Positions 9,312 to 18,709 of a stretch of DNA of 64,000 nucleotides are shown here, piece after piece. The DNA lies in the NCBI GenBank assembly GCA_938001865.1, contig CALLAW010000033.1, positions 22,637 to 86,636 on the forward strand, read 5' to 3'. A program made the translations under genes and the position numbers. Source of the DNA: an uncultured Saprospiraceae bacterium (lineage in GTDB: Bacteria > Bacteroidota > Bacteroidia > Chitinophagales > Saprospiraceae). The notes below the pieces were generated by a model. That model worked only from the letters and a program-made list of their open reading frames with translations, ran no database searches and was not told the origin of the DNA. Every line of letters starts with the position of its first letter. Positions within the stretch are counted from its first letter, which is position 1.

Positions 9312-10421
9312 TTATTGGATTTGTATGAATTTTAGATTATCAATGTTGACTTCCATTTTTTGACTTGAACTGAGTTCATTAAATAAGTGCAACTTGATTG
9401 TTCTTAATTTTTGTGGATCTGGTGTTGCTCCATTGATATCGGAGAATCTATTGAGTGGAATACTTACATTATTCCATCCTGACCAGTTAACAGCGACCGT
9501 CTCAGTAAAGTCATTCGTCGATCCGTCTCGTTCGGCTAGAATCAGGATGAGGTGAGTATCGTCTTGACCGTTACTATTAATATCCAACTGCAAGAATGTG
9601 TTATTGATATCAGAAGAGATCTCAAATGTATTGAACACATCTACATCTCCCGAGTTGGACTCAGCACCTCCTACCCATGACGACCCTTGGTCAGTACCGG
9701 AGAGTTTCAAAAAATTCCCATCTATCGGGTCTGGAGACTCATTATTCACTGCATTGGAGGCATTCTGATCTATACCTCCGTAGAAGAGCCACTTATCGGT
9801 CTCTGATCTGACCCCATTACCATCGAAGTCATTGACTAACAACTCTTGAGTAGAAAAGAATAATTCTGGAGTCAAAGAGAATCCACCATTTGCTTTTACT
9901 TTGATCCTTCCTTTCTGCACATTTGGCGGGACCACCACTACTAATGAGTCTTCCTGATGATATACGATATCACCTGGGATAGAATCAAAGAATAGTACCT
10001 CAAGGGGTTCAAAGAAGTTTTTTCCTGTAATCCAGACATGCTCTCCTTCATTACCAAACTTAGGACCGAAATCAAATACAGAAGGCGCATCTAAGGTGAC
10101 CCTAAATGGAATTTCGACCTGCCCATGCTCAGATTCTATTTTGATCATATTGTCTCCAACGATTGCATCATTTGGCACTCGGAATAAGAGGACATCTTCC
10201 TTCCCAAATGACGGATTGAAATCAGCGGCTACCTCTTCATCGAAATCAATCGCAACAAGATCAACGAAGTTTTGACCATGGACTGTAATCAAGGTCTGAG
10301 CAGGTCCTGTTTCTGGACCGTACATGTCGACGGCTGGAGCTCCTACCCTAGTACAAGAGCCTAAGCCTATGATGATGAGTACAGCTAGACCTAACTGAGT
10401 TATTGTAGTTATTACTTTCAT
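9312..10421 (-). CDS. Surface glycan-binding lipoprotein with IPT/TIG domains (SusE/F position)
   Basis: I start at the ATG one base after the susD stop codon. From there the protein begins MKVITTITQ and has a lipoprotein signal with lipobox GLGSC. Longer starts would overlap susD and break the signal. About 369 residues: two or three IPT/TIG immunoglobulin-like domains (P-x-x-G-P-x-x-T-x-V-x-GxNF pattern, about 25-200), then a C-terminal beta-rich domain (about 205-369) with a discoidin/CBM-like closing strand. This is the usual layout of a surface glycan-binding protein encoded right after susD. It probably holds xylan next to the SusCD complex. Ligand specificity is inferred from context only. 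Confidence 0.85.
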   Translation of the reverse strand: MKVITTITQLGLAVLIIIGLGSCTRVGAPAVDMYGPETGPAQTLITVHGQNFVDLVAIDFDEEVAADFNPSFGKEDVLLFRVPNDAIVGDNMIKIESEHGQVEIPFRVTLDAPSVFDFGPKFGNEGEHVWITGKNFFEPLEVLFFDSIPGDIVYHQEDSLVVVVPPNVQKGRIKVKANGGFSLTPELFFSTQELLVNDFDGNGVRSETDKWLFYGGIDQNASNAVNNESPDPIDGNFLKLSGTDQGSSWVGGAESNSGDVDVFNTFEISSDINNTFLQLDINSNGQDDTHLILILAERDGSTNDFTETVAVNWSGWNNVSIPLNRFSDINGATPDPQKLRTIKLHLFNELSSSQKMEVNIDNLKFIQIQ

Positions 10422-10422
10422 A

Positions 10423-11904
10423 TTAATAGCCAACATTTTGAGTGAGATTAGGATTGATTGATATCTCCGCTGCTGGTATTGGGAAGAGCACACTATGGTC
10501 TTGGAATTGCTTTCCATGGACCTGCATGATTTCTTTGACTTTGCCAGACCTCAGTAAATCAAACCATCTCTGATTTTCGAATGCAAACTCTGCTCTTCGT
10601 TCGTCAAATAGCATATCGATAGTGACATTACCTACTTCAGAAAGACCAGCTCGAGTCCTTACTGCATTGAAAGATTCTATAACATCTGGTGTGACTGATA
10701 TCCCGCCACTCAACCTACATGAAGCCTCTACCAATGTCAGCAGCACATCGGCATATCTGATTGCATGTTGGTTCTGTGGAGTACTCATAAAGCAGACATC
10801 TGGACCACCACCTATGACATATTTCTTGATATTTGATTGCCCTCTTGATGCTCCAGTTGCAGGATAGATATATCCACCAGTCTCTGCATTAATCATTGGA
10901 TACTCATCACCAGGGGTCATGATAGTATGATATTTCCTTAGGTCATCATTAGAGTAGACGTCTAATATGGTAGTTGTAGGATTATCTATCGAGGGAGCTG
11001 TGGGGATTTGAGAGCCCCATCCATCAGTATTGCCTGTGATCGCTTGACCCCATGGCGCAAAGAATGCTTGCAGAGCATTCCCAGTGTTACCAGGACCGCA
11101 ACCCACATATTGGATTTGCCAGATAGACTCACTATTATTATCACTCTTATCTCTCAGCCAATTGTTAGCAAAGTCTTGCTCAAGACTGTAGAGTCCAGAG
11201 GCAATCACATTTCTACATAGCTCCATACTCTCGTCATATCTGCCAATTGTAACAAACACCTTAGCAAGAATCGCATTAGCGGCGTGACTTGTCACTCTTC
11301 CGTTCTCCGACGCAGCCCTTGTTAGAGGCAACCATATTATTGCTTTCTGCAAGTCGTCTATGATGAAATCGTAGACCTCATCTACAGAGTTACGAGGAAC
11401 ATTGAGATCACTAGAGATTGTCGGTACTTCATCTATGATAGGTACTGCTCCAAATATCCTTACCAAGTCAAAGTAGGCATAAGCACGTAGGAATCTTGCT
11501 TCACCTAGGATGGCATTTTTTTGATCTTCGTCCATGTCTATTGGTGAGACAAATGTGAGTATCTGATTGGTTAATGTGACGAGCCTGTAATGTTCGGTCC
11601 AGTACTCAAGTACTGGTACATTATCTGCACTTGTCGTAAAGTTATCTATTGGAGAGAAATCAGGATCGTTACCACCTGGTGTCGTATTATCCGATGGTAT
11701 TTCTTCGATCATCCAAGACTTTCCTTTCCAATTGATCGCTTGGATGGCACTATACATAGACTTAGCAGCAAGGTCTGCTTCCTCAGCATTGGTATAGAAT
11801 GTCGCAGTAGATATTTCATCCAAGGGTTGACGATCCAAAAAATCGCTACATCCAAGTGATAAGATGACTATTCCAAAGAGTGGTAATAAATATATTTTTT
11901 TCAT
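10423..11904 (-). CDS. SusD/RagB family outer-membrane lipoprotein
   Basis: The 493-residue protein has a lipoprotein signal (lipobox SLGC near residue 19, followed by SDFLDRQP). It shows the SusD pattern: an N-terminal TPR-like helical region including FLRAYAYFDLVRIFG, and the C-terminal RYADVLLTLVEA plus DERRAEFAFENQRWFDLLRSG blocks. SusD proteins cap the SusC channel and bind the glycan at the cell surface. It lies 10 nt after susC and immediately before the TIG lipoprotein. Xylan or xylo-oligosaccharide as the ligand is inferred from the neighbouring GH10 and GH3 genes. Confidence 0.96.
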   Translation of the reverse strand: MKKIYLLPLFGIVILSLGCSDFLDRQPLDEISTATFYTNAEEADLAAKSMYSAIQAINWKGKSWMIEEIPSDNTTPGGNDPDFSPIDNFTTSADNVPVLEYWTEHYRLVTLTNQILTFVSPIDMDEDQKNAILGEARFLRAYAYFDLVRIFGAVPIIDEVPTISSDLNVPRNSVDEVYDFIIDDLQKAIIWLPLTRAASENGRVTSHAANAILAKVFVTIGRYDESMELCRNVIASGLYSLEQDFANNWLRDKSDNNSESIWQIQYVGCGPGNTGNALQAFFAPWGQAITGNTDGWGSQIPTAPSIDNPTTTILDVYSNDDLRKYHTIMTPGDEYPMINAETGGYIYPATGASRGQSNIKKYVIGGGPDVCFMSTPQNQHAIRYADVLLTLVEASCRLSGGISVTPDVIESFNAVRTRAGLSEVGNVTIDMLFDERRAEFAFENQRWFDLLRSGKVKEIMQVHGKQFQDHSVLFPIPAAEISINPNLTQNVGY

Positions 11905-11914
11905 CGCGGTTACT

Positions 11915-14900
11915 TTAAAAGTTCACATTAGCACCTAGAGTAAATGATCTTGCAATCGGGAATCGACCGTTATCTACTCCATTAATGAGAGGATTTTGAT
12001 TGAATGAGCCGATCTCTGGGTCATAACCAGAATAGCCAGTGACAGTCCACAGATTCTGCCCACTGATATAGAATCTTAGACTCCCTATCCTTATCTTATC
12101 TGACAAGGTAGAAGGCAAGGAGTAGCCTAGAGAAATATTCTGTAATCGGATAAAACTTCCTGATTCCACAAATCTATCTGATACTCTTCTATTGATATTC
12201 GGATCTATTCCAGTTGCTCTTGGTTGTGTGCCATCAGGATGGGTTGGCTGCCATCTGTCTTGGACGACGATAGATTGATTATGCCAAGCTCCAGTACCAG
12301 CAATATCACGCTTGAGCATGTTGTAGACTTCATTCCCAAATACTCCTCTAAAGAATACTGAAAAATCCCAATTCCCTACATTGACGTCATTGATCATATT
12401 GACTGTATAGTCAGGATGAGGACTTCCGATATAAGTTCTGTCTTCGTCATCGATAACGCCGTCTTCATTCAGATCGGCGAAGATCAGGTCACCAGCTCTA
12501 GTCCCTGCTTCTTGGAATGCATGACTAGCGACTTGATCAGCATCTCTGAAGATGCCAATTACCTTATGGCCAAAATACTGACCGATAGGCCTCCCCTCCT
12601 CTGTCCGTGTTATTGGTTGGCCTTGGATCACACCTGAGATAAATCCATTTTCACCAAGATCAATTACTTCATTTCTATTGATCGATAGGTTTGCGGAAGT
12701 CTTCCAGACGAGTTTACCTACAGTGTTACGTGTATTTACCGATAGTTCGATTCCAGTATTCTTAATTTCTCCAATATTTACGAATGGAGGAGCTAGACTT
12801 CCAGCTGTTGCAGGTAAGATAGACTCTAATAGCATATCACTAGAAGTTTTTTGGTAGGCATCTATGACTACTTCGACTCTATTATCCCAGAGTCCAAGAT
12901 CCAATCCTACATTGGATTGGATAGAGCTTTCCCACTTGACTCCTGGATTAGCAATGTTAGCTGGAGCAAATGCTGTAGTACGGATATCTCCTACTACCAC
13001 GTCTGTTGGACGTAACTTACTTAAGAATGAGTAAAGTCCTATCTCTTGATTCCCTACTGCACCATATCCAAGACGCAACTTAAGGTTGTATATCGAACTG
13101 ATATTCTTGATAAATTGCTCATTGGACAACCTCCAAGCAAATGCAACAGATGGGAAGTATCCAAACTTATTCTCAGGTCCAAATCTTGATGATCCATCTG
13201 CTCTGAAGGTAGCAGTCAGGAGATATCTCTCGTCAAAGTTATAATTCAATCTTCCGAAGTAAGAGAGCAAAGCCCAATGTCCAGCTCCACCTTCGACATT
13301 CTGAGTCGCTGCGTCACCCAGTACGAGCTCACTCAAGTTGTTAGTTGGGAGGTTCTCCCTTACGGCAAATAACCAATTGTAAGTCCCTTCCTGAGCTTCG
13401 AATCCTGATAAGAGTACAAATTTATTGCGAGGATTGATTGCATGATTAAGCGTGAGTAGGTGCTTGTTATTCCAGTACGTTGTATTCCCTGGATTCCTAG
13501 TCACTTTTGAGTTTTTACTTTGAGTCCCTCGATCAAATGAAGGTTCAAATCTATCATGATTAGAGTAGAGTAAGTCTGTTGCAAACTCTGTCCGATACTT
13601 CAACCAAGGTGTAATATCGACCTCACTGTAGAGACTTCCTAGCAATCTGAACTTTGCATTGACATCTTCGATCTCTATGGCATTAGCCAGTGGATTGTCA
13701 AATGTCAGTACGATATTCTCTCCTGTAGGCGCTACCCCAAAACTCCCATCTAGAGTCCTATCTGGTACGATTGGTGGCGTCAGTAATGCTGTATAGATGA
13801 CACCTTTATCATTGTCATTAAATACAATATTCTCTCTTGTCTTCGCAGTGAGGATATTCATTCCCACTCTGAATTTTCCGATATTTTGATTGATATTGAG
13901 CTTGGCCGAATATCTTTTGAAATTAGACCCTTGCACGATTCCATCCTTATTATGTGCTCCTATTGAGGCAGAAAACCGAGTATCCTTATTCCCACCAGAG
14001 ACTGATACTTGATGATTCTGCATACCGGCATTGCGAAAGATCACATCTTGCCAGTCAGTACCTTTACCTAGTAATTCTGGATTTTCAAATTCTTCGATAC
14101 TCCCCACTTCGACTTCAGAGATATATTGGGCATAGTTAGAGAGATCCATCATTGGTATCTTCCTATAGAGACTTTGACTACCAGTATAGAAGTCATAAGA
14201 GACTTTGGTCTTCCCTGCTGTACCTGTTTTGGTGGTGATGATTACGACTCCGTTAGCTGCTCTCGATCCATAGATTGCTGAGGCAGATGCATCCTTTAAT
14301 ATTTCGATTGACTCGATATCATTAGGATTGATGGTAGTAAGGGCATTACTATTCTGTCCTTGACCGTCTCTGAGGTTAGATGACCCTGCATTATCACTAG
14401 AGATCGGGATACCATCTACGACATAGAGTGGCTCAGTCGATAGTGTCGATCCAGAACCTCTAATCTGTATCGACATCGCTCCACCTGGAGATCCACTGTT
14501 CTGAGTGATATATACACCAGCACTTCTTCCTTGCAATGCTTGCTCCAACCCAGTAGAGGGGAGTTGCTTCAACTCTTTGACTCCGATACTTGATATTGCT
14601 CCTGTGAGATCGCTTTTTTTCTGCGAACCGTATCCAATCACTACTACCTCTTCTAATACTTTGGCATCCGATCCTAAGTAGATCGTCATCTCAGTATTAG
14701 TGGCTGCTACTTGTTTATCTGTATATCCTATATAACTGATAAGGAGTGTTGCTCCAGTTGTGATTGTAAATTCGAACTGACCATCTATATCAGTGATCGT
14801 TCCATTGTCAGTGTCTAACTCTAAGACACTTGCTCCGATGAGAGGCTCACTACTTTCTTGATCAAGTATGACCCCTTTGACATTTATTGTATTCTGACCA

Positions 14901-14995
14901 TTAGATTGCTCTTGAGAGTAAGAGTTCAGAGTAAAAGATAGAGCCACTATTAACAATAGACACTTTCTTAAGAATACTTGATTAGACATTCTCAT
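11915..14995 (-). CDS. SusC/RagA family TonB-linked outer-membrane transporter
   Basis: I chose the ATG at 14995; a GTG three codons upstream (15004) is also open, and a second ATG lies at 14989. The protein of about 1026 residues has a signal peptide ending at NSYSQ. A carboxypeptidase-regulatory-like domain follows (VKGVILDQESSEPLIGASV, about 40-115), then the plug domain with EEVVVIGYGSQKKSDLTGAI and PLYVVDGIPI, and a long beta-barrel ending in aromatic F. SusC proteins import oligosaccharides using TonB energy. It is the first gene of the xylan operon, with about 200 nt of non-coding DNA upstream containing a candidate promoter and repeats. Confidence 0.96.
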   Translation of the reverse strand: MRMSNQVFLRKCLLLIVALSFTLNSYSQEQSNGQNTINVKGVILDQESSEPLIGASVLELDTDNGTITDIDGQFEFTITTGATLLISYIGYTDKQVAATNTEMTIYLGSDAKVLEEVVVIGYGSQKKSDLTGAISSIGVKELKQLPSTGLEQALQGRSAGVYITQNSGSPGGAMSIQIRGSGSTLSTEPLYVVDGIPISSDNAGSSNLRDGQGQNSNALTTINPNDIESIEILKDASASAIYGSRAANGVVIITTKTGTAGKTKVSYDFYTGSQSLYRKIPMMDLSNYAQYISEVEVGSIEEFENPELLGKGTDWQDVIFRNAGMQNHQVSVSGGNKDTRFSASIGAHNKDGIVQGSNFKRYSAKLNINQNIGKFRVGMNILTAKTRENIVFNDNDKGVIYTALLTPPIVPDRTLDGSFGVAPTGENIVLTFDNPLANAIEIEDVNAKFRLLGSLYSEVDITPWLKYRTEFATDLLYSNHDRFEPSFDRGTQSKNSKVTRNPGNTTYWNNKHLLTLNHAINPRNKFVLLSGFEAQEGTYNWLFAVRENLPTNNLSELVLGDAATQNVEGGAGHWALLSYFGRLNYNFDERYLLTATFRADGSSRFGPENKFGYFPSVAFAWRLSNEQFIKNISSIYNLKLRLGYGAVGNQEIGLYSFLSKLRPTDVVVGDIRTTAFAPANIANPGVKWESSIQSNVGLDLGLWDNRVEVVIDAYQKTSSDMLLESILPATAGSLAPPFVNIGEIKNTGIELSVNTRNTVGKLVWKTSANLSINRNEVIDLGENGFISGVIQGQPITRTEEGRPIGQYFGHKVIGIFRDADQVASHAFQEAGTRAGDLIFADLNEDGVIDDEDRTYIGSPHPDYTVNMINDVNVGNWDFSVFFRGVFGNEVYNMLKRDIAGTGAWHNQSIVVQDRWQPTHPDGTQPRATGIDPNINRRVSDRFVESGSFIRLQNISLGYSLPSTLSDKIRIGSLRFYISGQNLWTVTGYSGYDPEIGSFNQNPLINGVDNGRFPIARSFTLGANVNF

Positions 14996-15075
14996 TGATA
15001 TCACAGGTTGAGTATAAATACACTTAAATTAATCCTCTTTCAAAACAAAAGTTGGTGTATGTCAACTTTATTTAT

Positions 15076-15083
15076 CAAAAATA
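15076..15083 (-). promoter_or_regulatory. Candidate Bacteroidota -7 box for the susC operon
   Basis: Read on the minus strand this is TATTTTTG, an exact match to TAnnTTTG. It lies 80 nt before the chosen susC ATG. A TTTG lies 25 nt further upstream (15109-15112), a little farther than the usual -33 spacing. Downstream of the box, 15051-15066 has GTTG and CAAC ends, which could be a short operator. Confidence 0.45.
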
Positions 15084-15142
15084 GTGTAAAAAGGTCTGCT
15101 GGACGATTCAAATGGCTCAGAAAATTCCCGACAATTACACTT

Positions 15143-15178
15143 CGTCAAACATACGTCAATACTTCGACTTCACGTCAA
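15143..15178. repeat. Three CGTCAA direct repeats upstream of the susC promoter
   Basis: CGTCAA occurs at 15143-15148, 15154-15159 and 15173-15178. A related GTCAAC lies at 15061-15066. Start-to-start spacing is 11 and 19 nt, so the first two sit about one helical turn apart. They lie 60-100 nt upstream of the candidate -7 box, where an activator would bind. Which protein binds is unknown. Confidence 0.35.
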
Positions 15179-15207
15179 TGATTGCAACTCTCTGATATTT
15201 ATTGATT

Positions 15208-15906
15208 CTACTTGGTGCTGACGTTACCAAATAGATCTATGATTTCAATAAAAGGTGATGTAGACATCCCACCTGGATTGAGACCTGGTTGTCCCTCAGG
15301 AATCACCAAGCCAAGGTTAGCATAGTAATCAACCCAGATGTCAAATGTCTTACCAGTTCCAGGATCAACGAAGGTCATTGGCTTAAGTTCAAAGAGAGGA
15401 GTCCCTTCATTGGCATTCTTAAAAGCCCAATAGATGAGCTCCGAACAATAGTAACTATCATTATTGATATCAAAGACTTCATCGTAGGATTTACCAAGGA
15501 GTGCCTTACTTTCAGCTATTGCAGACGGGATGAGATTTCTGTATTGTGGCTTGAGTCTAGCTTGTATTACTTTGGGATTTCCCTGTAGGTCTAACTGTCT
15601 ATTGAGAAATGTATCGATTGGAGTTATGATTACTCCGTCTCCATTTGCCTCAATGACTACATTGTGTCCAGATTCGCTAGTCACTACCATCCCTACATGC
15701 GAGAGATTGGAATTGTTATACCCGGTTGTTACCTTCTCTATCGCATCACAGAATGGTCCACAATCCAAATCTTGAAACAGAATATCTCCGTCTTGAAACT
15801 GCATTACATTTGGCTGGACCACAGCGTGCCTCACCTTGCTTGTACAACTCCATAGAGTGCCAATCACCGTGTACAATATCAATATCTGCGAAAGTCTGTA
15901 ACCCAC
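15208..15906 (-). CDS. YiiX/YebB-like NlpC/P60-type cysteine hydrolase lipoprotein
   Basis: The protein is 232 residues from a GTG start (no ATG nearby), preceded by an AGAGG purine run. It has a lipoprotein signal with lipobox TLWSC. The fold is the permuted papain-like type of YiiX/YaeF: GDILFQDLDCG (about 39-49), the histidine in LSHVGMV, and the catalytic cysteine in YYCSELIYWAF. Substrates of this family are poorly defined; peptide or lipid amide bonds have been proposed. It follows the Calx-beta protein gene by 16 nt, so the two are probably co-transcribed. Confidence 0.78.
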   Translation of the reverse strand: MGYRLSQILILYTVIGTLWSCTSKVRHAVVQPNVMQFQDGDILFQDLDCGPFCDAIEKVTTGYNNSNLSHVGMVVTSESGHNVVIEANGDGVIITPIDTFLNRQLDLQGNPKVIQARLKPQYRNLIPSAIAESKALLGKSYDEVFDINNDSYYCSELIYWAFKNANEGTPLFELKPMTFVDPGTGKTFDIWVDYYANLGLVIPEGQPGLNPGGMSTSPFIEIIDLFGNVSTK

Positions 15907-15922
15907 CTCTATTATTATTCAA

Positions 15923-17149
15923 TTAATCTGGACAGGAAACACTTACTGTATTGAGACTCCCATCATTCTGCACCACTATCACCCAACAGTCACCATTGTT
16001 TGACTGTACGATGATCCCAGAGTAGAGTTTATTGACATAAATGTAATCTTGAAACTCAGCTACTTGTGAGATTGTCGTCTCAGGATCGCAGACATCTCCT
16101 AACCCATCTCCATCAAAATCTTCTTGAAACTCATTGGCTGTATCTGGACAGTTATCGATAGAGTTCTCCACTCCGTCATCATCGTCATCGTCATTATCTA
16201 CAATGACAATTGTAGTGGCATAGTCCACACCAATGACAGCATTCCCTCCGCTAACACTTATAACCTCGAAGGTGACACTCTCATCTGACTCAGCGAGTAC
16301 GTCATCTATCGGCGTAAATGTAAAGCATTGATCACTTGTGCTATTTGCAGGAAATGTAAATGATTGCACCCATGGTATACTCGCATAGTCTACTCCATTA
16401 GTTGCAGTACTTGATAGATTGATCCTCTGGACATCAACACTTACAGTTCCATCCACTTCAGAGTTGAGACTGAGGCATACCTGGATACTTGAGTCGTCCT
16501 CTGCTACCATAGAGTTATCAGCACTGAACTGGACTTGAATATACTCGACCTTAATATCGATGGTATGTGTCTCAGATTGATTACCACACTCATCCATAGT
16601 AAATACTTCAAAGTACTCGTGAGAGTCACACTCTAGGATCGAGATGTCTGGGATGACATTTAACTCGACCTGGCCACTACAGTTATCATCTTCTACGGTC
16701 AAGGTGTAGTTATCATTGATGAGTTCCTGCAATCCTTCGATATTGCCATCACTATCACAGTAGAGCACATGACTCATCATACTCGGTGGATCGAGGTTGG
16801 GTGGTGTCAAGTCCTCAATGGTGACGTTCCCAAATGTAAAGTCCGAATCTCCACATGCATCAGTTACTGTAAATTCTACGATAATATTACCAAAGCAATC
16901 TTGGATTGTCTCTCCACTGTAGTCATGTGACCAGACTTCGTCCACTGGATCACAATCTGATGTCACGGTGACTGCTGAGAGGTAATCATCGATCCAGTCA
17001 TAGACCAATTGTGTATCATAGCCTTCGGGACTATCATTACACTCTATATTGAGGTCTTCAGGATAAATGTCTATCAGTATAGCGGCATGGACGTCGCCAA
17101 TCCAAAGGATGGAGATTGCAAAGAATAGAGTGAAGAATATCTCTTTCAT
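15923..17149 (-). CDS. Secreted Calx-beta / thrombospondin type 3 repeat protein
   Basis: I start at the internal ATG giving MKEIFFTLFFAIS..., a clean signal peptide. The longer frame would prepend 17 residues and run through the likely promoter. In order, the 408-residue protein has two HYR-like beta domains with paired cysteines (about 25-195, including DLTPPNLDPP), a Calx-beta domain (about 210-325, ending VIVDNDDDDDDG), and thrombospondin type 3 calcium-binding repeats (DGVENSIDNCPDTANEF). A 45-residue C-terminal module ends VSCPD. No classic T9SS domain is visible. Such proteins are usually calcium-stabilised surface or matrix proteins; the ligand is unknown. Confidence 0.78.
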   Translation of the reverse strand: MKEIFFTLFFAISILWIGDVHAAILIDIYPEDLNIECNDSPEGYDTQLVYDWIDDYLSAVTVTSDCDPVDEVWSHDYSGETIQDCFGNIIVEFTVTDACGDSDFTFGNVTIEDLTPPNLDPPSMMSHVLYCDSDGNIEGLQELINDNYTLTVEDDNCSGQVELNVIPDISILECDSHEYFEVFTMDECGNQSETHTIDIKVEYIQVQFSADNSMVAEDDSSIQVCLSLNSEVDGTVSVDVQRINLSSTATNGVDYASIPWVQSFTFPANSTSDQCFTFTPIDDVLAESDESVTFEVISVSGGNAVIGVDYATTIVIVDNDDDDDDGVENSIDNCPDTANEFQEDFDGDGLGDVCDPETTISQVAEFQDYIYVNKLYSGIIVQSNNGDCWVIVVQNDGSLNTVSVSCPD

Positions 17150-17167
17150 AATTGTGTGTTGATTATC

Positions 17168-17175
17168 CAAAGATA
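17168..17175 (-). promoter_or_regulatory. -7 box for the Calx-beta/YiiX operon
   Basis: On the minus strand the sequence is TATCTTTG, an exact TAnnTTTG match, 18 nt upstream of the ATG at 17149. It lies inside the longer reading frame, which supports the shorter start. No good -33 TTTG was seen. Confidence 0.5.
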
Positions 17176-17297
17176 ACGATTTTCCATAGGAATCTAGCAC
17201 TACATCTCAACAGTGTAGGATTGAATTACGGTTCACTCGACTCATCTAGACATCAGCAAAATGTATCGTTTGGCTTTATCGCTAACCGAAGAAAGCC

Positions 17298-17305
17298 TAC
17301 ATTTG
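17298..17305 (+). promoter_or_regulatory. -7 box for trkA-trkH
   Basis: TACATTTG matches TAnnTTTG and lies 63 nt upstream of the trkA ATG. A TTTG at 17270-17273 could be the -33 element, though the 24-nt gap is slightly long. Confidence 0.45.
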
Positions 17306-17368
17306 TGGCTTTGTGACATTTACCTAGAGTAAGACTCATCAGGTATCATTGTCAAATGATCGCCAATT

Positions 17369-18709
17369 ATGAAAATCATTATCGCAGGAGCTGGATCCGT
17401 GGGTTATCACCTCGCAAAACTCCTCTCAAGAGAAAATCAAGATATCTCCATTATCGATAGTGATGATGATGTACTTGATTATGTCAGAGACAAGCTTGAT
17501 GTCATGACTATCTCGGGCAATGCTACCTCACTTCATGTCATGGAAGAGGCGGAGGTAGGAAGTGCTGATCTCTTCATCGCTGTCACGACGAGTGAAGACA
17601 CCAATATGTTGACAGCAATACTTGCTAAGCAGAAAGGAGCTAAAAAGACCATTGCTAGAGTGGCCAATTCTGAATTTCTCTCGGCTAAACAGAAAGAGTA
17701 TTTCTGCAAGATTGGAATAGACACTTTGATCTCTCCTACTCAATTAGCTGCCTTGGAGATAAAGCGACTCATCAAAAGAGCATCACTCACCGATAGTTTT
17801 GACTTCGAAGAAGGACGATTGAGTATCGTAGGGTTCTCAATAGATGCACTCTCTAACTTGATCGGTAAGACAGTCGCAGAGATCAATGAGGGTAATAGCG
17901 AATTTACCTACAGAGGTGTGGCGATACTCAGAGATCACCAGACTATTATACCTAGGGGAAGCACTCACCTCTACAAGGGTGATCACCTCTACCTCAGTCT
18001 CAAGACTAAGGATATTGATAAGGCTATGCCATTCCTTGGCAAGCAAAGCAAGAAGATCAAAAATGTAATGATCATCGGAGACACCCCTCTCAGCCTCCGT
18101 ACCGCTGAGCTCTTGCAGGATATCTATAATGTCTCTGTATTGATGCCGAGCAAAGAGATTGGCAAGCAGTTTCTCAAGACACTTAACAACTGTCTCGTCT
18201 CTATTGGTGATCCCAGTAACAAGGAATTCTTAGAGTCAGAGGGAATCGAAAGAATGGATGCCTTCGTTGCCTTGACGCCTAACTCTGAGATCAATATCCT
18301 GACAAGTCTCCTAGCAGAAGAAAGTGGTGTCTACAAGACGATAGCACAGGTCAATAATGACGTCTATACTCATATCTCTCAAAATATTGGAGTAGATACG
18401 ATTATCAATAAGAGGATCATCGCCGCAAATAATATTTTCAGATTTGTCCGTAAAGGGAAGGTAGAGGCAATCGCTACGCTACATGGTGTAGATGCTGAGA
18501 TTATAGAATTCAAAATCACAGAACAAGGAAGACTTACTCAACTCTCACTCGGAGAACTCAATCTCCCTCATACGTGTATCGTTGCTGGTGTGATTAGAGG
18601 TCACTCCACTCTCATTCCTGGTGGTGACTTCGTGATGAATCTGGGAGATAAAGTAATCATCTTCGTCCTACCGGAAGCAATCAAAACTGTAGAAGAAATC
18701 TTCAAGTAA
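17369..18709 (+). CDS. trkA: Trk system potassium uptake regulatory protein TrkA
   Basis: The 446-residue protein has two RCK modules. The first starts with an NAD-binding Rossmann motif (IIIAGAGSVGYHLA, 3-16) and ends with a TrkA-C domain (about 145-228). The second starts VMIIGDTPLSLRTAELL (about 233) and ends with a TrkA-C domain (about 370-446). TrkA is the cytosolic NAD/ATP-responsive gate of the TrkH potassium channel. Its TAA stop shares one base with the ATG of trkH (TAATG), so the two are translationally coupled. Length is normal for the family. Confidence 0.95.
   Translation: MKIIIAGAGSVGYHLAKLLSRENQDISIIDSDDDVLDYVRDKLDVMTISGNATSLHVMEEAEVGSADLFIAVTTSEDTNMLTAILAKQKGAKKTIARVANSEFLSAKQKEYFCKIGIDTLISPTQLAALEIKRLIKRASLTDSFDFEEGRLSIVGFSIDALSNLIGKTVAEINEGNSEFTYRGVAILRDHQTIIPRGSTHLYKGDHLYLSLKTKDIDKAMPFLGKQSKKIKNVMIIGDTPLSLRTAELLQDIYNVSVLMPSKEIGKQFLKTLNNCLVSIGDPSNKEFLESEGIERMDAFVALTPNSEINILTSLLAEESGVYKTIAQVNNDVYTHISQNIGVDTIINKRIIAANNIFRFVRKGKVEAIATLHGVDAEIIEFKITEQGRLTQLSLGELNLPHTCIVAGVIRGHSTLIPGGDFVMNLGDKVIIFVLPEAIKTVEEIFK

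Noticed and set aside
10422..10517. N-terminal extension of the TIG lipoprotein into susD
   Set aside because: It would remove the lipoprotein signal from the N terminus; the ATG right after the susD stop fits better.
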